64,000 nt of DNA from Sagittula marina (GCF_014196795.1 NZ_JACIEJ010000015.1:16626-80625), one strand, 5' to 3'. Numbered from the stretch's first letter, positions 11,135-20,668 are shown. The notes: generated from the sequence alone by a model not told the origin. Numbers and translations: made by a program.

Positions 11135-12135
11135 GGCAGGGTGTCGGCCACGGTGCGGGCGACCCGGGCAGAGGAGCCGGCATCGTCCAGTGGATCACGT
11201 CGCAACCGGTGGCTGAGCGCAAGCGGGGCGATGTCTCGAAGGTGCGCGCGATCAATCCGGCCGGCGCCGCGCAGGGCGGCCAGCGCGCGCGCCGCGCGCA
11301 GCAGAGTCAATTCGCCGCGCAGGCCGTCTGCCCCAAGCGCGAGACTGAGGTGGGCGCAATCGTGCAAAATCTCGTCGGAAGTTTCGACCTGCGGCAAGGC
11401 CGCGCGGGCGGCAAGGATCGCATCGCGCAAAGTGGCATCCTCGGCTTGCCATTTCGCCATGAAAGCCGCGTGATCGCGGTCATAGGCGTCGCGCCGGCGG
11501 ATCACTTCGACCCGTTCCTCGACGGTGTTGGGGGATGCCACCTCGACAGACAGTCCGAAGCGGTCGAGCAGCTGCGGACGCAGCTCTCCCTCTTCGGGAT
11601 TGCCGGACCCGACCAGCACGAACCGCGCGGCGTGGCGGATCGACAGGCCCTCGCGTTCTACGGTGTTGATGCCGGACTGCGCAACATCAAGCAGCAAGTC
11701 GACGATGTGATCCTCGAGCAGGTTGACCTCATCTATATAAAGGTATCCGCGATTGGCGCGGGCAAGCAGACCGGGCTCAAAGGACTTCTCGCCGTGGGCC
11801 AGTGCGCGTTCGATATCCAGCGCGCCGGTCACGCGGTCTTCCGTCACTCCCAGCGGCAGATCGACAACCGGGGTTGGGCGCTCCGTCGTGGTATGATCAG
11901 TGACATTGGCCCAAACCGGGCAATCCTGGGGAGCTTCGGAATTGACCGGGCAGCCCTGTACCACAGTGATTGGCGGCAGCAGCGCGGCCAGCGCGCGCAC
12001 GGCGGTGGATTTCCCTGTTCCGCGATCCCCGAACACAAGAACACCACCCAGGCCGGGGTCGATGGCCGTCAGGATCATGGCGGTTTTCATCTGGTCTTGG
12101 CCAACGATTGCGGAAAACGGGAAGGGGTTGGTCAT
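11131..12135 (-). CDS. bchI: BchI, magnesium chelatase AAA+ subunit I
   Basis: AAA+ ATPase (334 aa) that drives Mg insertion. Walker A is GDRGTGKST (residues 36-44) and Walker B is around LYIDEVNLLED; the sensor stretch VLVGSGNPEEGELRPQ is present. ATG 12135 gives the family N terminus MTNPFPFSAIVGQ. A longer frame to 12177 would read into crtA. The ATG overlaps the crtA stop by 4 bp, making a crtA-bchI-bchD-bchO operon that couples carotenoid oxygenation and the first committed bacteriochlorophyll step. Confidence 0.97.
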   Translation of the reverse strand: MTNPFPFSAIVGQDQMKTAMILTAIDPGLGGVLVFGDRGTGKSTAVRALAALLPPITVVQGCPVNSEAPQDCPVWANVTDHTTTERPTPVVDLPLGVTEDRVTGALDIERALAHGEKSFEPGLLARANRGYLYIDEVNLLEDHIVDLLLDVAQSGINTVEREGLSIRHAARFVLVGSGNPEEGELRPQLLDRFGLSVEVASPNTVEERVEVIRRRDAYDRDHAAFMAKWQAEDATLRDAILAARAALPQVETSDEILHDCAHLSLALGADGLRGELTLLRAARALAALRGAGRIDRAHLRDIAPLALSHRLRRDPLDDAGSSARVARTVADTLP

Positions 12136-12875
12136 GAGGTTGTTCCGAAAGCATTGAGAGGGGATCTGCCCATCCATGTGCCCCTATCCCCGAGTATGCG
12201 GAAGCGGGCATATAGCTCTTCACGGAACCAGTCGCCGTCCCGCACGGCGCGGATGGCCGACGCATGCGGACCGCTTTCACGTGCGAAACGCGCCATGGAT
12301 GAGGTGTCGGGCCAGATCGAAAAGGTGATTTGGTGCAGCAAGGGGACTTCGCCGATCCCGATCTTGAAAAGAGCGTCGGGATTTTGGCTGATCATTGCGC
12401 TGATGTCAGGAACGCGCTGCCAGAACCGGATGGCACGCGCAGGGCGCACGGTGGCACGGGTCAGCGCGGCGATGGGCCCGGATTTTGCGCCAGATTCCGG
12501 GGAAGAAACGATCGGAGTGGCGCTGAACGGATTGTGCCCCGACCACGCGCCGCGCACAGAGATCGGCGTCAGGAAGACTGTCCAGCTTTCGTCAGCGCGC
12601 GCGTGGTAGGCGCGAAACACTGGCGTCGCGTCAGTCTGGTGCCGCGCCGTATCCAGATCGGGCCAAGTGGCGAGGATCGCGTAGACGCCGGTGTTCGGGA
12701 CGGGTGTGAACCCCTCACCAGTACCAGAGCCACAAAGCTTCCAGAAGCCAATGCCAACGGTACGACGCAGGCCCCGCCGGGCCACGCCCATCATGGCAAA
12801 GGCCCAGAGCCGCGAAGTCCCCTTGGGAAAGTGAAAAAAGCTGAGGCTGACGACTTGTATCGAACTTCTCCCCAA
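12132..12875 (-). CDS. crtA: CrtA, spheroidene monooxygenase
   Basis: Haem-containing monooxygenase family that converts spheroidene to spheroidenone under oxygen. The 247-aa frame begins with the family stretch VVSLSFFHFPKGTSRLWAF and contains MGVARRGLR and the WTVFLTPISVRGAWSGHNPF segment. The only plausible start upstream of the conserved N terminus is TTG at 12875, 10 bp downstream (on the minus strand) of a PpsR palindrome. Presence of crtA implies the keto-carotenoid expected for cells living in air. Confidence 0.93.
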   Translation of the reverse strand: MGRSSIQVVSLSFFHFPKGTSRLWAFAMMGVARRGLRRTVGIGFWKLCGSGTGEGFTPVPNTGVYAILATWPDLDTARHQTDATPVFRAYHARADESWTVFLTPISVRGAWSGHNPFSATPIVSSPESGAKSGPIAALTRATVRPARAIRFWQRVPDISAMISQNPDALFKIGIGEVPLLHQITFSIWPDTSSMARFARESGPHASAIRAVRDGDWFREELYARFRILGDRGTWMGRSPLNAFGTTS

Positions 12876-12885
12876 AAGCGCGTTA

Positions 12886-12903
12886 TGTCTAATCAGCTTT
12901 ACA
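12886..12903. promoter_or_regulatory. PpsR palindrome at crtA
   Basis: TGTCTAATCAGCTTTACA is an exact TGT-N12-ACA site 10 bp upstream of the crtA start codon, in the 98-bp region between divergent crtA and crtI. It is well placed to repress the crtA-bchIDO transcript. Confidence 0.85.
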
Positions 12904-12939
12904 TGTTCGAGGTCATTGGAAAAGAGAAGAATTTCAGAT

Positions 12940-12957
12940 TGTCAATTAAACATTACA
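12940..12957. promoter_or_regulatory. PpsR palindrome at crtI
   Basis: TGTCAATTAAACATTACA is an exact TGT-N12-ACA site 16 bp upstream of the crtI ATG and 36 bp from the crtA-proximal site. The pair is on different promoters of a divergent region, an arrangement known for long-distance CrtJ cooperation. Confidence 0.85.
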
Positions 12958-12973
12958 CATGTAGGATTGGGGA

Positions 12974-14527
12974 ATGTTGACAGGCGTAGATCCCGTACAA
13001 AAGGCAGAAGCCCTCTTGGGGCCGCGCCCTCATGCCGTGGTGATCGGCGCGGGGCTGGGTGGCCTTGCATCGGCTATGCGACTGGGTGCCAAAGGCTACC
13101 GCGTCACGGTTCTGGACCGCCTGGACAGTCCAGGCGGGCGCGGGTCTGCGATCACTCAGGGTGGACACCGTTTTGATCTAGGGCCCACCATCGTAACCGT
13201 CCCTCAACTGTTTGAGGATCTTTGGGCGGCCTGCGGAAAACGGTTCGAAGAGGCCGTCGATCTGCGCGCCCTGGACCCATACTACGAAATCCGTTGGCCC
13301 GACGGAAGCAACTTTACCGTGCGCCAAGACGAGGCCGCCATGCTGGCCGAGGTCGAGCGTCTGTCGCCCGATGACGTAAAAGGCTACATTGTATTTCTAA
13401 GGGACAGCGAACGGCGGTATCACGTCGGTTTCGAGGATTTGGGGCGTCGCCCGATGCATCGCGTCGGCGATCTGCTGAAGGCGCTCCCGAAATTTGTGCT
13501 GTTGCGGGCTGACCGATCCATTGCCACCCACGCCGCGGGCTGCGTTAAGGATGCTCGGCTGCGCATGGCACTGTCTTTCCATCCTTTGTTCATCGGCGGC
13601 AATCCGTTTAGCGTCACCTCGATCTATGCGCTGGTCAGCCACTTGGAGAAGGCCTTTGGCGTGCACTATGCCATGGGCGGGGTCGAGGCGATCGCCAAGG
13701 CGATGGCCGACGTAATCACCGACCAAGGCGGGCTGATCCGGCAGAAATCCGAGGTTGACGAGATCCGCATCACTGATGGCCGGGCGCGTGGCGTGACCCT
13801 GACGAGCGGCGAAATGATCGACGCCGATATCACCGTTTCGAATGCCGATGCGGGCCACACCTATGACCGGCTGTTGCGCAACCACAAAAGGCGTCGCTGG
13901 ACCGCGCCGCGCCTGAAACGCACGCGTTGGTCTATGGGGTTGTTTGTCTGGTACTTCGGGACCAAGGGCACGCGGGACAAGTGGCAGGACGTGGGCCATC
14001 ACACGATCCTGAACGGGCCGCGCTACCAAGGATTGTTGCAGGACATATTCCAAAAGGGAAAGCTGTCCGAGGACATGAGCCTGTACATCCATCGTCCCAC
14101 AGTGACCGACCCCAGTGCCGCGCCAGAGGGTGACGATACGTTTTACGCCCTCAGCCCGGTGCCGCATCTGGGCCACGATAACCCAGTCGACTGGGCGCGT
14201 ATGGGCGAAGTCTATCGTCAAAAAGTGCAGGCCGTTCTGGAACGCGACGTGCTGCCTGGCTTGGGCGCGCATCTGACAGAGCAGCTGGTGTTCACGCCCG
14301 AGACCTTCCGGGACCGGTATCTGAGCCCCCACGGGGCAGGGTTCTCGATCGAGCCGCGCATCCTGCAAAGCGCCTATTTCCGCCCGCACAATGTGAGCGA
14401 AGAGGCCGAGGGGCTGTTTCTCGTCGGTGCGGGCACGCACCCCGGCGCTGGCCTGCCCGGAGTGATCGGCAGCGCCGAAGTTCTGGACCAACTGGTCCCT
14501 CACGCAAAAATGGCAGGACAAGAATGA
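12974..14527 (+). CDS. crtI: CrtI, phytoene desaturase
   Basis: FAD-dependent desaturase (517 aa) turning phytoene into neurosporene or lycopene. The N-terminal Rossmann motif AVVIGAGLGGLASAMRLGAKG is around residues 20-40, followed by the GGRG stretch. The C-terminal carotene-desaturase signature is LFLVGAGTHPGAGLPGVIGSAEVL. The ATG at 12974 is preceded by GGGGA. The stop overlaps crtB by 4 bp, as in other crtIB operons. Confidence 0.97.
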   Translation: MLTGVDPVQKAEALLGPRPHAVVIGAGLGGLASAMRLGAKGYRVTVLDRLDSPGGRGSAITQGGHRFDLGPTIVTVPQLFEDLWAACGKRFEEAVDLRALDPYYEIRWPDGSNFTVRQDEAAMLAEVERLSPDDVKGYIVFLRDSERRYHVGFEDLGRRPMHRVGDLLKALPKFVLLRADRSIATHAAGCVKDARLRMALSFHPLFIGGNPFSVTSIYALVSHLEKAFGVHYAMGGVEAIAKAMADVITDQGGLIRQKSEVDEIRITDGRARGVTLTSGEMIDADITVSNADAGHTYDRLLRNHKRRRWTAPRLKRTRWSMGLFVWYFGTKGTRDKWQDVGHHTILNGPRYQGLLQDIFQKGKLSEDMSLYIHRPTVTDPSAAPEGDDTFYALSPVPHLGHDNPVDWARMGEVYRQKVQAVLERDVLPGLGAHLTEQLVFTPETFRDRYLSPHGAGFSIEPRILQSAYFRPHNVSEEAEGLFLVGAGTHPGAGLPGVIGSAEVLDQLVPHAKMAGQE

Positions 14528-15561
14528 TTGCACCAAAGGATCTGGAGCACTGCGTCGAGTCGATCCGCCATGGGTCGCGGTCGTTTCACGCGGCCTCCCG
14601 GCTGTTGCCCGCGCGCGTGCGCAACCCGGCGTTGGCGCTTTATGCCTTTTGCCGTTTGGCGGACGACGCGGTCGATTTGCAATCGGCCAAGGGCGATGCG
14701 GTGCTGCGGCTGCATGACAGGCTGGACAAGGCCTATGCCGGACGCCCGAAGGATGCCCCGGCCGATCGGGCCTTTGCCGCGATCATTGAGGAATTCGAGA
14801 TGCCCCGTGCATTGCCCGAGGCTCTGCTGGAGGGTTTGGCCTGGGACGCGATGGAACGGCGGTACGACGATCTTTCGGGTTTGCGCGCCTATTCGGCGCG
14901 CGTGGCTTCTGCTGTGGGCGCAATGATGTGTGTGTTGATGCGGGTGCGCGACCGGGATGCATTGGCGCGTGCCTGCGATCTGGGCGTGGCCATGCAATTG
15001 ACCAACATCGCGCGCGACGTGGGCGAGGATGCCCGTGAAGGGCGGCTTTATCTACCGCTGGATTGGTTGGCAGAGGCCGGGATTGATCCGGACGCGTTTC
15101 TGAAAGCGCCCGCCATGACGCCGGACCTGGGCCGTGTCGTGCGGCGTTTGCTGCGCGAAGTGCAGGGCCTGTACCATCGGTCCGAGGCGGGGATCGCAGC
15201 CTTGCCGCTGGGCGCTCGTCCAGGGATTTACGCCGCGCGGTTCATCTATGCCGGGATCGGTCAACAGGTGGCGCGCCAAGGCTATGACTCCATCACGCGG
15301 CGCGCCCGCACCAACAAGGCGCAAAAGCTGGGCTGGCTGGCGTTGTCGATCCTGCGGACCGGAGCGACGCTCGCCTTGCCAAGGTCGTCAGTCATTCACG
15401 CGCGACCGGTGCCGGAAACCGCCTTTCTGATCACGGCCACGGCGGATCACCGGCAGGTTCCGCATTGGAGCGACGGGCTGAACGCGACGCTGGAAATTCT
15501 GCACACCCGCGAAGAAGAGCGCCGCGCGGCATTGATGTCTTCCGCACACGGCTTAAGATAA
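14524..15561 (+). CDS. crtB: CrtB, phytoene synthase
   Basis: Condenses two geranylgeranyl diphosphates to phytoene. The 345-aa protein carries both aspartate-rich motifs of the squalene/phytoene synthase family: FCRLADDAVD near residue 45 and NIARDVGEDAREGRLYLP near residue 165. Coupled to crtI by an ATGA overlap and followed after 5 bp by tspO. Confidence 0.97.
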   Translation: MIAPKDLEHCVESIRHGSRSFHAASRLLPARVRNPALALYAFCRLADDAVDLQSAKGDAVLRLHDRLDKAYAGRPKDAPADRAFAAIIEEFEMPRALPEALLEGLAWDAMERRYDDLSGLRAYSARVASAVGAMMCVLMRVRDRDALARACDLGVAMQLTNIARDVGEDAREGRLYLPLDWLAEAGIDPDAFLKAPAMTPDLGRVVRRLLREVQGLYHRSEAGIAALPLGARPGIYAARFIYAGIGQQVARQGYDSITRRARTNKAQKLGWLALSILRTGATLALPRSSVIHARPVPETAFLITATADHRQVPHWSDGLNATLEILHTREEERRAALMSSAHGLR

Positions 15562-15566
15562 AAAAC

Positions 15567-16040
15567 ATGTTCTGGATTCTCTTTGGCATCTTTTTGGCGT
15601 CTTGTCTGGCGGTCGGCGCAACCGGCGGGTTGTTCCCGCCCGGCTCTTGGTATGACCGTCTGGCAAAGCCGTCATGGACCCCTCCCAACTGGCTGTTTCC
15701 GGTGGCTTGGACGACGCTTTACCTGTGCATGTCCTTTGCAGGGGCGCGGGCGGCGATGGCGCCGGATAACGTAGTCGCGTTGGCGTTATGGTCTTTGCAG
15801 ATCGCGCTGAACGGGCTTTGGACGCCGGTCTTTTTCGGCCTTCACCGAATGAAAGCAGGGCTGATTGTCCTTAGCGGACTTTGGATAGCTGTCGCGGCGT
15901 GCCTTGTGGCGCTGTGGGAGGTGGACCAGATCGCTGGGATGCTGTTTGCGCCTTACCTGACATGGGTCACAGTTGCTTGGGCGTTGAACTTTTCTGTATG
16001 GCGGCTGAACCCGGACCAACCCGCAGAAAGCACTGCCTGA
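15567..16040 (+). CDS. tspO: TspO/MBR-family tryptophan-rich sensory protein
   Basis: Five-helix outer-membrane/porphyrin-binding protein of the TspO family (157 aa). The family features WYDRLAKPSWTPPNWLFPVAWTTLY and ALNGLWTPVFFGLHRM are clear, with the usual tryptophan-rich loops. In Rhodobacter sphaeroides TspO lies by the crt genes and lowers pigment gene expression in air, probably by porphyrin export or signalling. Here it is the last gene of crtI-crtB-tspO and converges on crtC with a 4-bp gap. Confidence 0.95.
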   Translation: MFWILFGIFLASCLAVGATGGLFPPGSWYDRLAKPSWTPPNWLFPVAWTTLYLCMSFAGARAAMAPDNVVALALWSLQIALNGLWTPVFFGLHRMKAGLIVLSGLWIAVAACLVALWEVDQIAGMLFAPYLTWVTVAWALNFSVWRLNPDQPAESTA

Positions 16041-16044
16041 CCTC

Positions 16045-16866
16045 TCAATCGAAGGACCAATGCGCCCGGCGCGGAACGCGCATCGCCAGCATTGGCTTCA
16101 GCAGTGGTATGCGGAACCGGCGCAGGTCGAGCGCCTCGTGCACGCCAGTGGTGGCTATGCCGTCCAGACAGGTTTGCACAGCACTGCGGCTGTAGAACGG
16201 CGCGTCCAGCATGTTTTGCACCTGACGTGGCCTGAAGCCCGCATCGGCGCGGGTCTCCCGGCGGACTTGCCACAAGGACCGGGGTAGGGGCGCCTTGGGC
16301 GGGGCCGTGATGGCTGTCGCGCTGCCGTCACGGCTGAATCGAAACGCCGCCGCCAGCACGGATCCGTCGCGACGGGTTGCATCGTAGAAACAGGTACTGC
16401 CCTGTGACGTGGGGAACCGCCCCCATGTCCAGTAGTCGAAATCTTGCTCCAGCGCGCGCGTGCCGAAATTTGCGTCGAAGTATCCGTGCCCCTGCCAACG
16501 CCAGCCGGGCGCATCCAAGTCCACGTCGATTTCGCAGGTCGGCGCGAAGGGCCGCCAGACATGCGTGCCGTCTGGCGTCAGAGGCAGTTCAACACCGGTC
16601 AGCGCCGCGGGCATTACGGTGATCTGCCCGCGCACCCGCGACACCACAGGGGGGGCGCTGATTTCGTTGATGTCGATCACCAACCGGTCGCCCTGCCAAT
16701 GCAGTGACGACGGCCCGACGGTCAGGCTGTGCCGGGTCTGGCGCAGCGCTGCACTGCCACGATCTGTCATGGAGAACCGCCCGCCGGGGCCATAAGTGGC
16801 GACGTTGATGCAGACGTGATTGTCCGGTTGCCGTCGCCCGGACCAGCCATACCAAGGCGAGAACAC
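16045..16866 (-). CDS. crtC: CrtC, hydroxyneurosporene synthase (acyclic carotenoid 1,2-hydratase); start uncertain
   Basis: Hydrates the C1-C2 end of neurosporene in the spheroidene pathway. Recognisable stretches are FIGSVFSPWYGWSGR, DNHVCINVATYG and FGTRALEQDFDYWTWGRF. The given GTG start (16866) yields 273 aa, close to family length, but family-like residues (NGYAWWYVDGLS, IAFIG) are readable upstream in the same frame. There is no in-frame ATG, GTG or TTG in that stretch until far inside crtD, so the true start may be a rare codon or the sequence may hold an error. It follows the crtD stop within a few bases. Confidence 0.85.
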   Translation of the reverse strand: MFSPWYGWSGRRQPDNHVCINVATYGPGGRFSMTDRGSAALRQTRHSLTVGPSSLHWQGDRLVIDINEISAPPVVSRVRGQITVMPAALTGVELPLTPDGTHVWRPFAPTCEIDVDLDAPGWRWQGHGYFDANFGTRALEQDFDYWTWGRFPTSQGSTCFYDATRRDGSVLAAAFRFSRDGSATAITAPPKAPLPRSLWQVRRETRADAGFRPRQVQNMLDAPFYSRSAVQTCLDGIATTGVHEALDLRRFRIPLLKPMLAMRVPRRAHWSFD

Positions 16867-16871
16867 CGACC

Positions 16872-18455
16872 CTATGAACGCGATGACGCTGACGGCGCGG
16901 GTTCCGCAGGCGCTGAGTCCGTCGACATACCACCAGGCGTAGCCATTCGGCGGGACATGGAGGTCAAAGTTGGGTCCGCCAAGATCGCCTCGACCGCGTG
17001 CCTCGCGGAGAGGATCGCCATCGGCACACCCGCCCCCGGATGCGCCCCGCCGCCCGCCAGGTACAGTCCCTGCACCGCGGTTCGGGCCGTAGGGCGCTGA
17101 AAGGCCGCCATCAGGCCGTGCGGGCTCTGCCCGTAGAGTGATCCTTGAGAGTCCGGAAACAGTTGGTCGAAGCCCGTCGGGGTCGTCAGCGCCTCTGGTC
17201 CCGGTTCCGGATCGAAGGAAAGACCATGACGCCGCAGCGTCTGAAAAGTGCGAGTGTGGCATTGAGCGAACTCCTGATCGGGCGCGGGCAGGGGCGGAGC
17301 GTTGGCGATGATTTCGAATCGCTCTACATTTGGTGGCGGGGTGGTGTCGCCGCGGTCCATCGCACAGATGTACAGCGTCGGGTCTGAAACCAGTGCGCCC
17401 CGGGCGAGGTCGTCGAATTCAGATTGGCCGCTGTTGCGGAAGAACACATTGTGATGCGCGAGGTCTGGGCCTTCAGCGCGGGCGGCAAAGGCCCAGACCT
17501 GCGCCGACAGGCTACGTGCAACACTGCGTGTTTGGGAGGCGATGGAGGTGACTTGACCTCCCAGCGCGCCGGTGGCGAGCGCGCGCGGGTCGCCGTTGAA
17601 CACCACAACACCCGCCTTGATACGGCTGCCGTCTGCCAGCAGAACCCCGGTGGCGCGCCCCGCTGTCTGGGTGATTTCCGAGACATGCGAATTGTACACG
17701 AACTGGCCGCCACGCGCGATACACAGCGTTTCCAGCGTCCGCGCCAGATGATGCATACCGCCGTGGATCTTCCACACTCCCGACAGTTCGGCCTGCCAGA
17801 TCAGCGCCAGCAGGGCAGGCACCTGATCGGGCGCGCCGCCGACATAGGTCGCATAGCGCCCGAACAATTGTGCCAGCCTCGGATCGTCAAAGCTGTTCTC
17901 AAGCAACGTCGCCAAGGATGAGAACGGCGCCATGCGGGCAATCAAATTGGGGCTGCGCAGGCAGTTCAGCGCCAAGGCCAGTCGCGACGGCGCGGCGGTC
18001 TGCATCATCGGCCCGTTGAAGCTGGAAAACAGCACGCGGGCTCTGTCGGAGAAAGCCAAAAACTGTTGCGCCGCCCGGTTCCCCGCAAAGCGACGTATGG
18101 AGGCAAGATTGAGCGCAAGACGATCGTACAGATCCAGGCAGCTGCCATCCGGCCAGAAATGCCGCGCGATCAGGTGTTGCCTATGCAGGGTCAGGTGGTC
18201 GTCGAGCGCTTCGCCGACGTCGGCGAACAGCTCATCAATGATTGGGCGCATCGTCAACACGGTAGGGCCGGCGTCGACCGGCCCTGCATCGGACGGCAGG
18301 CAACGCATCTTGCCGCCGGGGGTGGCTTGGCGTTCCAGGACCGTCACTGCAAACCCCGCCTGAGCCAGCCGAACGGCTGCGGCCAGCCCGCCTATGCCAG
18401 CACCGATTACAAGGGCAGTTTGTCCGGATCCCGGACCTCGTGGGGCAGATGTCAT
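16872..18455 (-). CDS. crtD: CrtD, hydroxyneurosporene desaturase (methoxyneurosporene dehydrogenase)
   Basis: CrtI-related FAD desaturase (527 aa from ATG 18455) that introduces the C3-C4 double bond. The FAD motif ALVIGAGIGGLAAAVRLAQAG is around residues 15-35, followed by GGKMRCL. The C-terminal desaturase signature is GLYLAGGGAHPGAGVPMAILSARHAVEAIL. ATG 18491 is a longer alternative but lies inside the PpsR palindrome. The C-terminal tail after the signature is Ser/Pro-rich and shares DNA with the apparent N-terminal region of crtC in another frame. Confidence 0.95.
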   Translation of the reverse strand: MTSAPRGPGSGQTALVIGAGIGGLAAAVRLAQAGFAVTVLERQATPGGKMRCLPSDAGPVDAGPTVLTMRPIIDELFADVGEALDDHLTLHRQHLIARHFWPDGSCLDLYDRLALNLASIRRFAGNRAAQQFLAFSDRARVLFSSFNGPMMQTAAPSRLALALNCLRSPNLIARMAPFSSLATLLENSFDDPRLAQLFGRYATYVGGAPDQVPALLALIWQAELSGVWKIHGGMHHLARTLETLCIARGGQFVYNSHVSEITQTAGRATGVLLADGSRIKAGVVVFNGDPRALATGALGGQVTSIASQTRSVARSLSAQVWAFAARAEGPDLAHHNVFFRNSGQSEFDDLARGALVSDPTLYICAMDRGDTTPPPNVERFEIIANAPPLPAPDQEFAQCHTRTFQTLRRHGLSFDPEPGPEALTTPTGFDQLFPDSQGSLYGQSPHGLMAAFQRPTARTAVQGLYLAGGGAHPGAGVPMAILSARHAVEAILADPTLTSMSRRMATPGGMSTDSAPAEPAPSASSRS

Positions 18456-18484
18456 TTCGAAATTATTGACTCGGCCTGACGAAG

Positions 18485-18502
18485 TGTCCATTAATATTTA
18501 CA
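18485..18502. promoter_or_regulatory. PpsR palindrome between crtD and crtE
   Basis: TGTCCATTAATATTTACA, exact TGT-N12-ACA, lies 30 bp upstream of the crtD start and 50 bp upstream of crtE. The spacer is A/T-rich. A single site in this divergent region could serve both transcripts. Confidence 0.83.
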
Positions 18503-18551
18503 CAATGAAGGGTAAATTTATAATTACATAGCTGCAATCGGGGAGACTGCG

Positions 18552-19421
18552 ATGCCTTTGTCCAAACGGATCGAAACGGCGATGGGACAGGCGCTGAGTT
18601 TGTCGCAAGACCCCTTGGCGCCGCGGAAACTGGCCAGTGCGCTGCACTATGCCACGTCGCCGGGCGGCGCGCGCATTCGCCCGACGATTCTGCTTTCGGT
18701 GGCGATGTCCTGTGGTGATGACCGACCGGCCCTGGCCAGTTCTGCGGCGGCGGCGTTGGAGTTGATCCATTGCGCCAGCCTCGTTCACGACGACTTGCCG
18801 TGTTTCGATAATGCGGACTTGCGGCGCGGAAAGCCTTCTTTGCATCGCGCCTATTCCGAACCGTTGGCGGTGCTGGCCGGCGATAGTCTGATCATCTTGG
18901 CGTTCGAGGTTCTGGCCCGCGCAATCCCCGACCACCCCGACCGCGCTGCGCAGCTGTTGCTGTCGCTGACACATCGGTCAGGAATGCCGGGCGGGATCTG
19001 CGCCGGGCAGGGCTGGGAAAGCGAGGCCAAAATCGACCTTAGCGCATACCATCGGTCGAAAACCGCCGCGCTGTTCATCGCCGCAACCGAAATGGGCGCG
19101 ATCGCCGCTGGGCACGCGCCCGAGGAATGGCACGACCTTGGCGCGCTGATCGGCGAGGCCTTTCAGGTCGCCGACGACCTTCGCGACGCGCTGCTGGACG
19201 AACAGACCTTGGGCAAGCCGACCGGTCAGGACGATCTGCACGGCCGACCCAACGCGGTGGCACAACTGGGGGTGAAGGGCGCGCTGGACCGGTTGTCGCA
19301 AATCCTTGCAGGAGCAATCGCGTCGATTCCGTCGTGTCCCGGAGAGGCGGCTCTGGCCCGCATGGTCAGTCACCAAGCGGAAAAGATAATGCCGTCGGTG
19401 CCCGCAAAATATCGGGTCTGA
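18552..19421 (+). CDS. crtE: CrtE, geranylgeranyl diphosphate synthase
   Basis: Trans-prenyltransferase (289 aa) supplying C20 diphosphate for carotenoids and the bacteriochlorophyll tail. The first aspartate-rich motif is [18 protein letters not shown] (about residues 80-95). The second is [11 protein letters not shown] (about residue 212). ATG 18552 follows GGGGAGA. First gene of crtE-crtF and, probably by read-through, of bchCXYZ-puf, the superoperon layout known from Rhodobacter. Confidence 0.96.
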   Translation: MPLSKRIETAMGQALSLSQDPLAPRKLASALHYATSPGGARIRPTILLSVAMSCGDDRPALASSAAAALELIHCASLVHDDLPCFDNADLRRGKPSLHRAYSEPLAVLAGDSLIILAFEVLARAIPDHPDRAAQLLLSLTHRSGMPGGICAGQGWESEAKIDLSAYHRSKTAALFIAATEMGAIAAGHAPEEWHDLGALIGEAFQVADDLRDALLDEQTLGKPTGQDDLHGRPNAVAQLGVKGALDRLSQILAGAIASIPSCPGEAALARMVSHQAEKIMPSVPAKYRV

Positions 19422-19425
19422 GAAG

Positions 19426-20550
19426 GTGGTCTCGACAAGCGGGCCAAGGGCGTCTGGCGCTTGGCTTCCCCGTCTGATTGCGCGGCCCGGCTTCCAGAAA
19501 TGGGCCGGGCGTGTTCCGTTCGGGCGCGGCATGGCGCGGCGCGACGGGGCGAATATCTTTGATATTCTTCAAGGGTTTGTGGCGGCTCAGGTGCTCTTGG
19601 CATTGATCGAAATGGACGTTCTGCGGCGCTTGCTTGACGGCGCGCGGGACGCGGCCGAGCTTGCGGTGGATCACGGGATCGACGTGGCACGAATGCAGGC
19701 GCTGTTGCAGGCGGGCGCGGCGCTGGACCTGCTGCGGCTGCGGCGTGATGGCCGTTTCGTGTTGGCCCGCAAGGGCGCGGCAATCTTGGGTGTGCCGGGG
19801 TTGGAGGATATGGTTCGCCATCACCGCGTTTTTTATGACGACATGTCTGACCCCGTCGCTTTGCTGCGCGGGGAAGGTGAAACCAACATGGCCCGCTTCT
19901 GGCCCTATGTCTTTGGTCAAGGGGCCGACATCAGCCCGGAGGCGTCGGCCCGCTATTCCGACCTTATGGCGCGGTCGCAGGTTCTGGTGGCCGAGGACAC
20001 GTTGCGGGCAGTGCGCCTGAGAGGCGTGCGGCAGCTGATGGATGTTGGCGGCGGATCGGGCGTGTTTCTGAGCGCGGCGCTACACCGATACCGAAGCATG
20101 ACCGGCGTCGTTTTTGACCTGCCCGGTGTGCAACGCGCGGCAGAAACTGCGCTGACCCGGGAAGGCCTGTTGGGGCCGGCTGGGCGGGCACGGTTCAGTC
20201 CCGGCAGTTTTCGCGCGACTGCGCTGCCGACTGGCGCCGATGCCGTTTCCCTCGTGCGGGTGCTTTACGACCACGACGACGACACGGTGCGTGATCTTCT
20301 GGCCAAGGTCCACGCGGCGCTGCCGGCCGGCGGTCGACTTATTATTTCAGAACCGATGTCTGGTGGCTCGCGGCCGGATCGGGCGACGGATGTCTACTTC
20401 GCTTTTTACACTATGGCGATGGGCACCGGACGCACGCGTTCTGCCGAGCGAATCGTTGAACTGTGTCAGCAGGCGGGATTCGCCAATCTTCGCCCTATTC
20501 CGTCAGAGCGTCCTTACATCACGCGTGTTGTAACCGCCAATCGCGCCTGA
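19426..20550 (+). CDS. crtF: CrtF, demethylspheroidene O-methyltransferase
   Basis: S-adenosylmethionine-dependent methyltransferase (374 aa) that methylates the 1-hydroxyl of demethylspheroidene. The SAM-binding glycine motif is [16 protein letters not shown] (about residues 205-220). The middle stretch [21 protein letters not shown] and IISEPM match the plant-type O-methyltransferase family. GTG start at 19426 is 4 bp after crtE with AGAAG upstream. Confidence 0.95.
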   Translation: MVSTSGPRASGAWLPRLIARPGFQKWAGRVPFGRGMARRDGANIFDILQGFVAAQVLLALIEMDVLRRLLDGARDAAELAVDHGIDVARMQALLQAGAALDLLRLRRDGRFVLARKGAAILGVPGLEDMVRHHRVFYDDMSDPVALLRGEGETNMARFWPYVFGQGADISPEASARYSDLMARSQVLVAEDTLRAVRLRGVRQLMDVGGGSGVFLSAALHRYRSMTGVVFDLPGVQRAAETALTREGLLGPAGRARFSPGSFRATALPTGADAVSLVRVLYDHDDDTVRDLLAKVHAALPAGGRLIISEPMSGGSRPDRATDVYFAFYTMAMGTGRTRSAERIVELCQQAGFANLRPIPSERPYITRVVTANRA

Positions 20551-20565
20551 CAAAGTTCACCACAG

Positions 20566-20583
20566 TGTAAACTTAACTTGACA
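20566..20583. promoter_or_regulatory. PpsR palindrome 1 at bchC
   Basis: TGTAAACTTAACTTGACA, exact TGT-N12-ACA, starts 15 bp after the crtF stop and lies 85 bp upstream of the bchC ATG. With the degenerate copy 8 bp downstream it reproduces the known tandem CrtJ site at bchC of Rhodobacter. Confidence 0.87.
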
Positions 20584-20591
20584 GATTTGTG

Positions 20592-20609
20592 TGTAGATGT
20601 AGCCTTACG
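20592..20609. promoter_or_regulatory. Degenerate PpsR half-palindrome 2 at bchC
   Basis: TGTAGATGTAGCCTTACG fits TGT-N12-ACA except for the last base. It begins 8 bp after the exact site, the spacing typical of cooperative PpsR pairs. Binding strength cannot be judged from sequence. Confidence 0.55.
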
Positions 20610-20668
20610 TTAACGTAGCGTTCACCACTGGCGGCACACGCCAGACGAACGACGGAGAGGAGGCGTTC

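Noticed and set aside
11209..12609. 466-codon plus-strand frame antisense to bchI and crtA
   Set aside because: bchI and crtA are clear; the antisense frame is a G+C shadow.
16867..17262. Extending crtC upstream to a start at 17262
   Set aside because: This would overlap crtD by nearly 400 bp, and most of the added residues (Ala/Gly/Pro/Arg-rich) look like the shadow of crtD.
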